A DNA stretch of 64,000 nucleotides, taken from the NCBI RefSeq assembly GCF_001695855.1, contig NZ_MBSS01000068.1:124001-188000 (forward strand), read 5' to 3'. Source of the DNA: Ensifer sp. LC163. Lineage in GTDB: Bacteria > Pseudomonadota > Alphaproteobacteria > Rhizobiales > Rhizobiaceae. Numbering within the stretch: position 1 is the stretch's first letter; each line of letters opens with the position of its first letter. Of this stretch, positions 19,732-28,187 are shown one piece after another. Made by a program: the position numbers and the translations under genes. The notes below the pieces were generated by a model. The model worked only from the letters and a program-made list of their open reading frames with translations. It did no database searches and was not told where the DNA came from.

Positions 19732-20505
19732 TCATTTGGACGCAAGCCCCGACAATGACTGGCGCCCGGAAGGCAAGGAGCGACCACCGTCCTCGGATTG
19801 AACATAGACATTGACGGTAAAGCCGATGTGCTCGGCCATCAGCGTCCTGGCGCGTTCAATGTCGCGGTCGAGTGCCGCCTCCATCAGCTCGGTGTGATGC
19901 TCGATCGCCATGGCGTCTTGCAAGGCCGCGACCGCTTCCTCGTATCCCGCGCTCATCCCGGCAGCAGCCCTCAAAGTCGGGGCCAGGCTCAGGAAACGGT
20001 GGTGGCGACGAAGCTGGTCGGAAATCGTTGACTGGAAGCGGGAAAGCCAGTTCGACCTTGACGCACCGATCAGTGCCGCGTGGAAGGCGGCGTGCTTTTC
20101 GTCCCACTCGTCGATCTCGCTTTCGGAGAAGTTTTCGACGGAAATCTTGCAGCGGGACAGCCGATAGTGCGCGGTGACGACGGCGGACTCCCATTCACTG
20201 TGGCCATTCTCGATCGACTCGAGGAGCAGCGGCATCTCGACGATCAGGCGCGCCCGGGTGAGGTCGTCCAGTTCGCCGCGTGAAACTGGAGCGACGGCGA
20301 AGCCGCGATTGCTGATCGCCGTGACGAGCCCCTCGGCCTCCAGTCGCGACAAGGCCTCCCTCAGAGGCGTCCAGCCGATTCCATAGCTTTCGCGCAGCGC
20401 GCTCAATTTCATCGGCGCGCCAGGCTTGAGCCGCGTCGCCAGGATGTCGCGTCGCAGCAGCCGGTAGGCCGATTCGGTTTTGGTCGACTGTTCGTGGTCT
20501 TGCAT
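19732..20505 (-). CDS. GntR-family (FCD-type) transcriptional regulator
   Basis: This 257-residue GntR protein has an N-terminal winged helix at about residues 12-75 (SAYRLLRRDILATRLKPGAPM...WTPLREALSRLEAEGLV) and a helical FCD effector domain (RLIVEMPLLLESIENG, DEKHAAFHAALIGASRS, HHTELMEAAL). The ATG at 20505 has AAGGGA 5 nt upstream. It is divergent from the importer-kynureninase operon starting at 20667, and AT-rich direct repeats lie in the gap. It probably controls that operon in response to tryptophan, kynurenine or a product; the ligand is unknown. Confidence 0.88.
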   Translation of the reverse strand: MQDHEQSTKTESAYRLLRRDILATRLKPGAPMKLSALRESYGIGWTPLREALSRLEAEGLVTAISNRGFAVAPVSRGELDDLTRARLIVEMPLLLESIENGHSEWESAVVTAHYRLSRCKISVENFSESEIDEWDEKHAAFHAALIGASRSNWLSRFQSTISDQLRRHHRFLSLAPTLRAAAGMSAGYEEAVAALQDAMAIEHHTELMEAALDRDIERARTLMAEHIGFTVNVYVQSEDGGRSLPSGRQSLSGLASK

Positions 20506-20537
20506 CAAGTTCCCTTAACGCCGGCATCGGATCGACA

Positions 20538-20580
20538 CAAATATATATAGTTCGGTATCATTGATCAAAATATATATAAT
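20538..20580. promoter_or_regulatory. AT-rich direct repeats, putative GntR operator
   Basis: CAAATATATATAG (20538-20550) and CAAAATATATATAAT (20566-20580) are direct repeats 28 bp apart around a TTGATCAA dyad, in otherwise GC-rich DNA. They lie between the divergent gntR and importer genes and abut the -35 hexamer at 20584. Confidence 0.5.
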
Positions 20581-20583
20581 TAT

Positions 20584-20612
20584 TTGACAAGAAGCCTGGC
20601 TCTCGCCATCAT
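20584..20612 (+). promoter_or_regulatory. Putative sigma-70 promoter of the importer-kynU operon
   Basis: A consensus -35 TTGACA at 20584-20589 is followed after 17 nt by CATCAT (4 of 6 matches to TATAAT) at 20607-20612, 55 bp before the substrate-binding protein ATG. The AT-rich repeats just upstream would let a GntR protein act here. Confidence 0.45.
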
Positions 20613-20666
20613 CCACGCACGCCGCCGAGGAGGGCGGTAACGCTCGTCAGATTCTGGGAGGGATGC

Positions 20667-21647
20667 ATGAGCAAGAGGATTTGGCTTTCGGGATTGGTCG
20701 TCGCCGGCACGCTGGCATGGGGAGCGGGAACGGCGGCCGCGGATCCGATCCGTATCGGCATCGCCAATTTCGGCGAGCATCCGCAACTGAGTGCGTCGAT
20801 CGCCGGCTTCAAGAAGGCGCTCTCTGAAAACGGCTTCGTCGAGGGTGCCGATGTGGTCTACTCCGAGAGCCATACAAACTTCGACGCCTCGCTCGTGCCG
20901 CAGATGATCGCCAAGCTCCAGGCCGAACAGCCGAAGCTGATCTACACGATCACCACACCCGTCTCACAGATTGCCAAAAAGGCGCTTGCCGGCTCCGGGA
21001 TCCCAGTCGTCTTTTCCGCCGTCACCGATCCGGTGGCAGCGAAGCTGGTTCCGTCCTGGGAGGCGGGCGATGAGGGCATGACCGGGGCGACGGATCTCCA
21101 GGACGTGGCGGCCGTCATGGCCTTTACCCGCAAGCTGCTGCCGGAGGCCAAGCGCTTTGGTGTGCCGTACAACCCGGGCGAGGCGAACGACACGGCGCTG
21201 CTCGACAAGATCAAGGAGGCGGCACCCGCGGCCGGCTTCGAGGTCGTGGCCGTCGGCGTCGACAACGTCAACGACATCCAGCAGCGCATTGCTTCGTTCG
21301 CCGGCAAGGCCGACGTGATCTATACGCCTGCATCCAACCTGCTCCAGCCGGCTATCGGGGCGGTCTCGGCGGCTGCGCGCCAAGCGCAGATCCCGATCGT
21401 CAATTCCGATGACGGTGCCGTCCGCGATGGCGTCGTGCCGGCAAGCTTTGCCGTCAACTACGAGCAGGTCGGCGTCAATGCCGGCAGGATCGCGGCTGAA
21501 ATTCTGAAGGGCAAGGATCCAAAGACGATCGCCCCGTCGCGCCCGAGCTATCAGGATCACGCGCCGCTGATCTCGAAGAAGTCGACGGCTGCCTTCGGGA
21601 TCGAGGTGCCGGCATCGCTCGCCGATTGCGGCTGCCTGGTCGACTGA
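20667..21647 (+). CDS. ABC transporter substrate-binding protein (TrpX-like, PF04392 type)
   Basis: This 326-residue periplasmic binding protein has a clear signal peptide (MSKRIWLSGLVVAGTLAWGAGTAAA, cleavage near 25). The mature part is of the ABC_sub_bind type: IRIGIANFGEHPQLSASIAGFKKAL, YTITTPVSQIAKKAL, GIPVVFSAVTDPVAAKLV and NSDDGAVRDG. Proteins of this family bind aromatic amino acids (TrpX), among other ligands. It is first in a plus-strand operon with an ATPase, a permease, kynureninase and a PLP enzyme, so tryptophan or kynurenine uptake is the natural guess. A 10-bp hairpin follows the gene at 21666-21692. Confidence 0.85.
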   Translation: MSKRIWLSGLVVAGTLAWGAGTAAADPIRIGIANFGEHPQLSASIAGFKKALSENGFVEGADVVYSESHTNFDASLVPQMIAKLQAEQPKLIYTITTPVSQIAKKALAGSGIPVVFSAVTDPVAAKLVPSWEAGDEGMTGATDLQDVAAVMAFTRKLLPEAKRFGVPYNPGEANDTALLDKIKEAAPAAGFEVVAVGVDNVNDIQQRIASFAGKADVIYTPASNLLQPAIGAVSAAARQAQIPIVNSDDGAVRDGVVPASFAVNYEQVGVNAGRIAAEILKGKDPKTIAPSRPSYQDHAPLISKKSTAAFGIEVPASLADCGCLVD

Positions 21648-21665
21648 CCTCCAAATGATCTGAAC

Positions 21666-21692
21666 AGTGACGGCGTGGGGAGCGTCGTCACT
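21666..21692 (+). promoter_or_regulatory. Intercistronic hairpin after the binding-protein gene
   Basis: AGTGACGGCG pairs with CGTCGTCACT around a 7 nt loop; the 10-bp stem has one G-T pair. There is no downstream T-run. It may protect the binding-protein mRNA 3' end and reduce read-through to the ATPase gene. Confidence 0.45.
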
Positions 21693-21714
21693 TCATCAAT
21701 TGAAGGGGGAGCCA

Positions 21715-22494
21715 ATGCTGGAAATCAGATCGGCCCGCAAGGTATTCTACAAGGGGCAGGCAGACGAAAAGACCGCACTCGACGGTCTCGACCTGCGCCT
21801 TGGAACGGGCGAATTCGGTGTCGTCATCGGCTCGAACGGTGCCGGCAAGAGCAGTATGCTCAATGCCATCTCAGGCGCGCTCGTGCTCGACACGGGCCAG
21901 ATCATCATCAATGGCGACGACGTGACGGCAACGCCCGTCCACAAACGCGCCATGCGGCTTGCGCGTGTGTTCCAGGACCCGATGCGCGGTACTGCCGCCA
22001 GCATGACGGTGGCGGAAAACATGTTGCTCGCCGAGCTGCGCAGCAACAAGCGCACCCTGCGGCGCGGACTGAACGCGACGCGGCTCGGTTCCTACAAGGA
22101 GCGCCTGTCGCTGCTGGGGCTCGGCCTTGAGAACCGTCTCGACACGCGGGTGGAGCTGTTGTCCGGGGGGCAACGGCAATCGCTGTCGTTGATCATGGCG
22201 GTCGGCGGCTCGCCCGAACTGCTGCTGCTCGACGAGCATACTGCCGCCCTTGATCCGCGCACCGCCGACATCGTCATGCAGGCGACGATCCGTGCGGTCG
22301 AAGCCTTGAAGCTGACGACGCTGATGGTGACGCACAACATGCAGCATGCCGTGGATTACGGCCACAAGGTCATCATGCTCGACGCCGGGCGCGTGCGCCT
22401 GGAAATCGACGGCAAGGACAAGGCGCAGACGACGGTGCCCGACTTGATTGGCCATTTCTCCGTCAAAACCGACCGCATGTTCCTGGCGAGCTGA
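21715..22494 (+). CDS. ABC transporter ATP-binding protein (TrpZ-like)
   Basis: This 259-residue cytoplasmic ATPase has Walker A GSNGAGKSS at about residue 40, the signature LLSGGQRQSLSL, Walker B LLLLDEHTAALDP and the switch histidine in VTHNMQ. LDEHTAALDP rather than LDEPT is typical of ATPases paired with PF04392-type binding proteins. The ATG at 21715 follows GAAGGGGGAG. The next gene, the permease, starts 5 nt after its stop. It energises uptake together with the flanking binding protein and permease. Confidence 0.9.
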   Translation: MLEIRSARKVFYKGQADEKTALDGLDLRLGTGEFGVVIGSNGAGKSSMLNAISGALVLDTGQIIINGDDVTATPVHKRAMRLARVFQDPMRGTAASMTVAENMLLAELRSNKRTLRRGLNATRLGSYKERLSLLGLGLENRLDTRVELLSGGQRQSLSLIMAVGGSPELLLLDEHTAALDPRTADIVMQATIRAVEALKLTTLMVTHNMQHAVDYGHKVIMLDAGRVRLEIDGKDKAQTTVPDLIGHFSVKTDRMFLAS

Positions 22495-22499
22495 CGATC

Positions 22500-23423
22500 A
22501 TGGATATTCTTCAAAACACCATCGCGAGCTTCATCTCGCTCATCCCCGTTACCCTGGCCCAGAGCCTGATCCTCGCCTTCGTCGTGCTCGGGATCATGAT
22601 CCCGTTTCGCATGCTGAGCTTCCCGGATCTGACCAGCGAAGGCGCGTTCCCGCTCGGCGGCTGCGTCTGTGGCGTGCTGATGGCAGCCGGCATGTCGCCG
22701 CTCACCGCGATTGCCATTGCCCTGCTGGCCGGTTTTGTTGCCGGCTGCTGCACGGCGTTCATCCATCTGCGCTTCCGCATCCATACCCTGCTCGCCGGCA
22801 TCCTGATGATGACGATGCTCTATTCGATCAATCTGCGCATCATGGGCCGGTCGAACCTCTCGGTCTTTGGCGCACCGACGGTCTTCGACTGGGCGCCGGG
22901 TCTGCAGCCGGGCTTTCCGGCAAGCAAGATCGTCGTCGCCGGCCTGATCGCTCTCGTCGTCTTCTTCCTGCTCTATCATTTCTTCAGGACCGAGAAGGGC
23001 ACCGCGGTTCGCGCCGTCGGGGCCAATCCTGATATGGCCGAGGCGCAGGGCATCAACGTCTGGCTGGCGACGATCGGCGGCGTCGGGCTCGCCGGTGCCT
23101 TTTCGGCAGGAAGCGGCGCGCTGATGGTGCAGTCGCAAGGGTTCGCCGACGTCAACATGGGCCTCGGCATCCTGATCAACGGGCTGGCGGCGCTGATGAT
23201 CGGCGAGGCGATCGTCGGCAAGCAGAGCGTGTTGCGCCAGCTCGCTGCGCCGTTCGTCGGTGCGATCGTCTACTATCAACTCGTTTCCTTCTGCCTGGCG
23301 GCCGGCATGCCGCCGCCGGATCTGAAACTTGCGACCGGCCTGTTCGTTCTGGCCATGCTGGCTCTGCCGAGCCTCAAGCGAAGCCGCGGGCCGGCGCCGG
23401 CCCGCGAAACCGTTCGCGAATAA
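22500..23423 (+). CDS. ABC transporter permease (TrpY-like)
   Basis: This 307-residue integral membrane permease of the BPD_transp_2 type has about eight to nine hydrophobic helices. Family landmarks are IPFRMLSFPDLTSEGAFPLGG near the N-terminus and GTAVRAVGANPDMAEAQGI, the cytoplasmic loop that contacts the ATPase. Only one permease gene is present, so a homodimer is expected. It is followed after 15 nt by kynureninase, linking the importer to kynurenine catabolism. Confidence 0.9.
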   Translation: MDILQNTIASFISLIPVTLAQSLILAFVVLGIMIPFRMLSFPDLTSEGAFPLGGCVCGVLMAAGMSPLTAIAIALLAGFVAGCCTAFIHLRFRIHTLLAGILMMTMLYSINLRIMGRSNLSVFGAPTVFDWAPGLQPGFPASKIVVAGLIALVVFFLLYHFFRTEKGTAVRAVGANPDMAEAQGINVWLATIGGVGLAGAFSAGSGALMVQSQGFADVNMGLGILINGLAALMIGEAIVGKQSVLRQLAAPFVGAIVYYQLVSFCLAAGMPPPDLKLATGLFVLAMLALPSLKRSRGPAPARETVRE

Positions 23424-23438
23424 CCAAGGACCGTCTTC

Positions 23439-24686
23439 ATGAGTGCTGTTCCCGATTTCGCCGCGATCGAAGCCATGGATGCCGCCGATGCGCTGCGTCC
23501 GATGCGCGAGCGCTTCACCCTGCCGTCGAACCTCATCTATCTCGACGGCAACTCCCTCGGCGTCGCGTCGGCCGCTGCCTTCGACGAACTGCGCAAGGCG
23601 GCGACGGAGGAATGGGGCCAGGATCTCATCCGCAGCTGGAACACGGCCGGGTGGTTCGACATGCCGCTTGCCCTGGGTGACCGCGTCGGACGGCTGATCG
23701 GGGCGGCCGCTGGCCAGACCGTCGTCTGCGATACCACGTCGGTCAATATCTACAAGGCTCTCCACGCCGCCATGGCGCTGAGGCCGGAGCGGTTGGTCAT
23801 CGTCAGTGAAGGCAGCAGCTTCCCGACCGACATCTACATGGCCGAGGGCGTGGTTTCGACGCGACCCGGCGCCTCGCTACGTCTCGAAGGGGTCGATGCG
23901 CCCGATATCGAGGATATGATCAACGGCGATGTTGCCGTGGTGCTGGTGAACCATGTCAACTACAAGTCCGGCGAACTGCGCGACATGGCGGCGCTGACGC
24001 GCAAGGCGCACGAGCACGGCGCGCTGATCATCTGGGATCTCTGCCATACGGCCGGTGCGCTCCCGGTCGATCTCGACAGCGCGAACGTCGACTTCGCCGT
24101 CGGCTGTACCTATAAGTACCTGAACGGCGGGCCCGGGGCGCCCGCCTTCATCTATGCGGCGAGGCATCACCACGGCGATATTCGCCAGCCACTCAGCGGC
24201 TGGTGGGGCCATGCACGCCCCTTCGCCTTCGAAAAGCACTATGCCGCCGGGGAGGGCATTCGCCGCTTCCTTTGCGGAACGCAGCCGATCCTGTCGCTTC
24301 GCGCGTTGAAAGGCGCGCTCGACGTCTGGGACGAGGTCGACATAGTCCAACTGCGCGAGAAGAGCATCCGGCTCACGGACCTCTTCATCGCGCTCGTCGA
24401 GGCGAAATGCGGCGCCTACGGCCTCGAACTCGAGAGCCCGCGCGACGGCACGAAGCGCGGAAGCCAGGTCTCGTTCAGCCATCCGAACAGCTACGAGATC
24501 ATGCAGGCGCTCATTGCCCGCGGCGTCATCGGCGATTTCCGTGCGCCGTCGACGATGCGGTTCGGCTTCACGCCGCTCTATGTCAGCTACGCCGACGTCT
24601 GGCAGGCGGTCGAAATCCTCGAAGAGATCCTGCGGACTGACGCGTGGCGGGATGCACGCTTTGCCGTTCGGTCCGCCGTAACCTGA
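23439..24686 (+). CDS. kynU: Kynureninase
   Basis: This 415-residue PLP enzyme hydrolyses L-kynurenine to anthranilate and L-alanine. The family block LDGNSLG occurs at residues 35-41, the Asp that binds the pyridine nitrogen lies in IIWDLCHTAGALPVDL, and the Schiff-base lysine is K226 in GCTYKYLNGGPGAPAF. GWWGHARPFAF and GTQPILSLRALKGAL are further kynureninase signatures, and the length is normal. It is cotranscribed with the TrpXYZ-like importer. Tryptophan 2,3-dioxygenase and a formamidase candidate lie 6-10 kb away, and anthranilate-CoA genes flank on both sides. Confidence 0.95.
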   Translation: MSAVPDFAAIEAMDAADALRPMRERFTLPSNLIYLDGNSLGVASAAAFDELRKAATEEWGQDLIRSWNTAGWFDMPLALGDRVGRLIGAAAGQTVVCDTTSVNIYKALHAAMALRPERLVIVSEGSSFPTDIYMAEGVVSTRPGASLRLEGVDAPDIEDMINGDVAVVLVNHVNYKSGELRDMAALTRKAHEHGALIIWDLCHTAGALPVDLDSANVDFAVGCTYKYLNGGPGAPAFIYAARHHHGDIRQPLSGWWGHARPFAFEKHYAAGEGIRRFLCGTQPILSLRALKGALDVWDEVDIVQLREKSIRLTDLFIALVEAKCGAYGLELESPRDGTKRGSQVSFSHPNSYEIMQALIARGVIGDFRAPSTMRFGFTPLYVSYADVWQAVEILEEILRTDAWRDARFAVRSAVT

Positions 24687-24709
24687 TCTCGCCGTATGTT
24701 TTCGCAGGC

Positions 24710-24733
24710 TGCGGGTGGTTCGTCGCCCGCAGT
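24710..24733 (+). promoter_or_regulatory. Hairpin between kynU and the PLP-enzyme gene
   Basis: CTGCGGG and CCCGCAG form a perfect 7-bp stem around a 10 nt loop, followed by TTTCTCC. It is too weak for a confident terminator but could attenuate transcription into the next gene. Confidence 0.35.
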
Positions 24734-24803
24734 TTCTCCGCAGTTCATAGGTTCCAGTCCGCGTGTCTGAACGCGTGAAGGCCGCAAACGGGAGATCTTG
24801 GCT

Positions 24804-25775
24804 ATGACGACTGCACTCCACCGCCCGACTTTGGACGAGATCGCCCAGGCTCGCACGCGCATCGCCCCCTATTTCGCGCGCACGCCGCTGGTCAGGCTCG
24901 ACCTCGGGCTTGCCGACCGGCAAATCTATCTGAAATTGGAGACCCTTTCTCCGATCGGCGCCTTCAAGCTTCGCCCTGCGCTGAACGCCGTGTTGTCGCG
25001 CGATGTTGCTGACCTGCGTGACGGCGTGGCAGTCACCAGTTCCGGCAACATGGCCTATGGCATGGCCTGGGCCGCGCGCCTCATCGGCGTGCCCATGGTT
25101 GCCTACATGTATCGCGGAGCGCCGCAGACCAAGATCGACGGCGTGCGCGAGCTTGGTGGCGAGGTGCGCTTCGTGAGTGCAGAGGCCTGGTGGGATTACA
25201 TTACCGGCGCGGACCTGCCGAATGCGCTGGAATTACTCATCAACCCGGTGACCGATCAGGCGGTGCTCGCCGGCAACGGCTCCATTGGCATGGAAATTGT
25301 CGAGGATCTGCCCGACGTCGATGTGGTGCTGACCCCCTATGGCGGCGGCAGCATGACCACAGGGGTCGCAAGCGCCGTCAAGGCCGGCTCCCGGTCGACG
25401 CGCTTCTTTGCGGTCGAAGATGAGAGCGCCGCTCCGGTCTGTGCTGCACTTGAAGCGGGGCGGATCGTGACGGTGGAAACCCGCCCGTCGTTCATCAAGA
25501 GCATCGGCGCGCCGTCCTTGGTCCCGCAGCTTTGGCCGGTCGCACGGGACCTGATCGACGGTGCGATTGCCGTCAGCCCCGCCCAGGTGACCGATGCGAT
25601 GCGGCTACTGTTTCGGAAGGCCAAGATCGTCGCCGAGGGGGCAGGGGCCACCTCCCTTGCCGCCGCGATCTCGCGACCGGATCTGACGGGAAATATCGTC
25701 TGCGTGATCTCCGGCGGCAATATCGACGCCGCGGCCTATTCCGTCGTACTGGGCGGTGGCATTCCGGCCGCCTGA
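24804..25775 (+). CDS. Threonine/serine dehydratase-like PLP enzyme
   Basis: This 323-residue fold-type II PLP enzyme has the Schiff-base lysine in SPIGAFKLRPALNAV (the family norm is GSFKxRGA), SSGNMAYGMAWAA in place of SAGNHAQG, the phosphate-binding glycine loop YGGGSMTTG and the terminal VISGGNID. The changed residues around the lysine and the SSGN loop argue against ordinary threonine dehydratase. Hydroxyectoine-pathway EutB-like dehydratases look similar. The ATG at 24804 is used, with GGAG 7-10 nt upstream; an in-frame TTG lies 6 nt before it. It is last in the importer-kynU operon, so an amino-acid by-product of tryptophan catabolism may be its substrate. Confidence 0.78.
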   Translation: MTTALHRPTLDEIAQARTRIAPYFARTPLVRLDLGLADRQIYLKLETLSPIGAFKLRPALNAVLSRDVADLRDGVAVTSSGNMAYGMAWAARLIGVPMVAYMYRGAPQTKIDGVRELGGEVRFVSAEAWWDYITGADLPNALELLINPVTDQAVLAGNGSIGMEIVEDLPDVDVVLTPYGGGSMTTGVASAVKAGSRSTRFFAVEDESAAPVCAALEAGRIVTVETRPSFIKSIGAPSLVPQLWPVARDLIDGAIAVSPAQVTDAMRLLFRKAKIVAEGAGATSLAAAISRPDLTGNIVCVISGGNIDAAAYSVVLGGGIPAA

Positions 25776-25787
25776 GCAAAAGCTCAG
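25772..25787. terminator. Palindrome containing both convergent stop codons
   Basis: CTGAGC-AAAA-GCTCAG is a perfect 6-bp inverted repeat with a 4 nt loop. It contains the TGA of the plus-strand PLP-enzyme gene (25773-25775) and the TGA of the minus-strand livF-like gene (25784-25786). No T-run follows on either strand, so termination strength is uncertain. Confidence 0.4.
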
Positions 25788-26470
25788 ACGCCGAGATAGC
25801 GGTCCTGGACCGCCGACGTCAGCGCTGTCGGTGCCCCCTCGAACACCGTCGCGCCCTTCTCCAGGACGAAGCAGCGATCGGCCACGGGCAGCAATTCCGA
25901 AAGCGTCTTGTCGACGACGAGGATCGACTGGCCGGCTGCCTTGAGCGTCCGGATCGCCGACCAGATGTCCTGCCGGATCACCGGCGCCAGCCCCTCGGTT
26001 GCTTCGTCGAGAATGAGCAGGCTGGGGTTGGTCATCAGCGCCCGGCCGATGGCAAGCATCTGCTGCTCGCCGCCCGACAGCGTGTTGGCATATTGATCGC
26101 GCCGCTCGCCGAGGCGGGGAAAGAGCGCGACCACCTTCTCGAATGTCCATTCGCTGCCGCGGGCAGTGGCAACGAGGTTCTCCATGACGGTGAGATTGGG
26201 AAAGCAGCGCCGTCCCTCGGGCACGAGGCCGAGACCGAGCCTGGCGATGCGATGCGGCCGCATGCCTGAGATCGCCTTGCCCGCAAAGCTGATCGCGCCG
26301 GCGCGCGGGCGCACGAGGCCGAGGATCGAGTTGATTGTTGTCGTCTTGCCCATGCCGTTGCGGCCCATGAGGGCTACCACTTCTCCCTCTCGCACATCGA
26401 GATTGACGCCGAAGAGCGCCTGGGAAGCGCCGTAGAATGTCTCCAGGCCTTTCAGTTCGAGGAGCGTCAC
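25784..26470 (-). CDS. Branched-chain-type ABC transporter ATPase (LivF-like)
   Basis: This 228-residue ATPase of the hydrophobic amino-acid (HAAT) family has Walker A ALMGRNGMGKTT, the LivF-type segment GLGLVPEGRRCFPNLTV, the signature LSGGEQQMLAIGRAL and Walker B LLILDEATEGLAP. It overlaps the LivG-like gene by 4 nt. It is last in the operon that begins with 2-aminobenzoate-CoA ligase and tryptophan dioxygenase, so the importer probably takes up an aromatic such as anthranilate or kynurenine rather than leucine. Confidence 0.92.
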   Translation of the reverse strand: MTLLELKGLETFYGASQALFGVNLDVREGEVVALMGRNGMGKTTTINSILGLVRPRAGAISFAGKAISGMRPHRIARLGLGLVPEGRRCFPNLTVMENLVATARGSEWTFEKVVALFPRLGERRDQYANTLSGGEQQMLAIGRALMTNPSLLILDEATEGLAPVIRQDIWSAIRTLKAAGQSILVVDKTLSELLPVADRCFVLEKGATVFEGAPTALTSAVQDRYLGV

Positions 26471-27216
26471 GCGGCTTCTCCCAGATAGGCGCGGCGAACT
26501 TCCGGGTCGCCGCGGATTTCGTCGACCGTGCCTGTGGCGATGATGCGGCCATAGACGAACACGGATATCCGGTCCGCGAGCGCAAAGACCGCGTCCATGT
26601 CGTGTTCCACCAGCAGCATCGGCGCTTCGTGGCGCAAGCCGTCGAGGAATGACGTCAGCCGCTTCGAGCCCTCCGGCCCCATGCCGGCCATCGGTTCGTC
26701 GAAGAGAAAGGCCTTCGGCGAAAGCGCCAGCGCGATGGCGATTTCGAGCTGGCGACGCTCGCCGTGGGAGAGTTCCGCCGCCGGCACATGAGCGCGTGCG
26801 GCGAGGTCGACGCGCTCCAGCATCGCCATGGCCGGTTCGGTCAGGTCCTTGTCGTCCGTCACCTGGCGTAAGAAGCGGAAGCTGCTGCCTTGCCGCGCCT
26901 GCACCGCCAGCATGACGTTGCGCAGCGCGGAAAACTCCTGTGCAAGCGAGGAAATCTGAAAGCTGCGCGCGAGACCGAGCCGGGCGCGAGCGGCCATGTC
27001 GAGCCCGCCTATGTCCTGGCCGAGAAAGCGGATCGTGCCGCTGTCGGCCCTGAGCGAACCGGCGATCTGATGGATGAGCGTGCTCTTCCCCGCACCGTTG
27101 GGTCCGATCAGCGCGTGGATCTGCCCCGGGTGAAGCTCAAGGCTGACCCCGTCGGTCGCCTTGAGCGCGCCGAATGATTTTCTGAGATCGCGGATTTCAA
27201 GAACTGGCTCAGACAT
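26467..27216 (-). CDS. Branched-chain-type ABC transporter ATPase (LivG-like)
   Basis: This 249-residue ATPase has Walker A IGPNGAGKSTLIHQI, the LivG-type ARLGLARSFQI and the signature AELSHGERRQLEIAIAL. SHGE replaces LSGG, as is normal for LivG, and the Walker B region is FLFDEPMAGMGPEG. The ATG at 27216 overlaps the end of the LivM-like gene by 8 nt. It pairs with the LivF-like ATPase as a heterodimer on the cytoplasmic face. Confidence 0.92.
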   Translation of the reverse strand: MSEPVLEIRDLRKSFGALKATDGVSLELHPGQIHALIGPNGAGKSTLIHQIAGSLRADSGTIRFLGQDIGGLDMAARARLGLARSFQISSLAQEFSALRNVMLAVQARQGSSFRFLRQVTDDKDLTEPAMAMLERVDLAARAHVPAAELSHGERRQLEIAIALALSPKAFLFDEPMAGMGPEGSKRLTSFLDGLRHEAPMLLVEHDMDAVFALADRISVFVYGRIIATGTVDEIRGDPEVRRAYLGEAA

Positions 27217-28180
27217 GACGCGGCTTTCCCGAGAGCAGACCCAGCAACCCGCCGCGCGCAAAGAGCACGATGCCGAGCAGGATGAGGCCTAGGAAGAATT
27301 GCCAGCGCTCGGTGATGCCGCCGAGCACATACTCGAAGAGGACGAAGATCATCGCGCCGGCGACAGGGCCGAACAACCGCCCCTTGCCGCCGAGGATGAT
27401 CAGGACGATCAGTTCGCCCGACATGTGCCAGGACATCATCGAGGGGCCGACGAAGCGATTGAGGTCGGCATAGAGCGCGCCGGCGAGCCCGGTGATCATG
27501 GCGGAGACGGCAAAGGCGACGAGCCGGATGTTGAAGGGTTCGATGCCGACTGCCGCTAGGCGCGTGCCGTTCTGTCTCGCCGCCTGCAGGGCGCTGCCGA
27601 AGCGCGACCCCTCGACCACGCGGAACAACAGAAGTGCGGCCATGAGCGCGGCATAGCAGATCAGGAAATAGGGCAAGGGCTTGGCGGTGTTGACGCCGGG
27701 AAAGGCGTTGCGCACCGACAGGGACAGGCCGTCCTCGCCGCCGTAGGCCGGCCAGGAAATCGCGAAATAGTAGATCATCTGCGCGAAGGCGAGCGTGATC
27801 ATGATGAAATAGACGCCTGATGTGCGCAGGCTGATGGCACCGATCGGCAGGGCGACGAGGCCTGCGACGACTACCGCCGTGATCCAGATGAGCGGCATCG
27901 ACGTCGTTGCCGGAATGCCGGCGATGAGCGGTTCGGCATTGAAGGCGTGGGTTGCGAGGATGCCGGCGACATAGCCGCCGAGGCCGAAGAAGGCCGCGTG
28001 TCCGAAGGAAAGCAGTCCGCCGAGCCCGAGCGCGAGGTTGAGGCCGACGGCGGCAAGCGCTAGGACGACGACGCGGGTCGCGAGCGTCACGTAGAAGGGT
28101 TCGCCCATGCCGGCGGCCAGAAGCGGTGCACCGAGGAGCAGCAGGGCAAACAGCAGATTGATTGTGGTTTCGCGGCTCAT
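27209..28180 (-). CDS. Branched-chain-type ABC transporter permease (LivM-like)
   Basis: This 323-residue inner-membrane permease has about nine hydrophobic segments. The LivM hallmarks are ALAAVGLNLALGLGGLLSFGHAAFFGLGGY and the cytoplasmic coupling loop RFGSALQAARQNGTRLAAVGI. The ATG at 28180 lies 7 nt after the LivH stop, and similarity begins there. It forms the translocation pathway with LivH for the adjacent HAAT-type binding protein. Confidence 0.92.
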   Translation of the reverse strand: MSRETTINLLFALLLLGAPLLAAGMGEPFYVTLATRVVVLALAAVGLNLALGLGGLLSFGHAAFFGLGGYVAGILATHAFNAEPLIAGIPATTSMPLIWITAVVVAGLVALPIGAISLRTSGVYFIMITLAFAQMIYYFAISWPAYGGEDGLSLSVRNAFPGVNTAKPLPYFLICYAALMAALLLFRVVEGSRFGSALQAARQNGTRLAAVGIEPFNIRLVAFAVSAMITGLAGALYADLNRFVGPSMMSWHMSGELIVLIILGGKGRLFGPVAGAMIFVLFEYVLGGITERWQFFLGLILLGIVLFARGGLLGLLSGKPRHV

Positions 28181-28187
28181 CGGGACC

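Noticed and set aside
22356-23765. A 469-codon minus-strand open frame under the TrpY-like permease gene
   Set aside because: Antisense to a membrane protein gene; charged translation without motifs.
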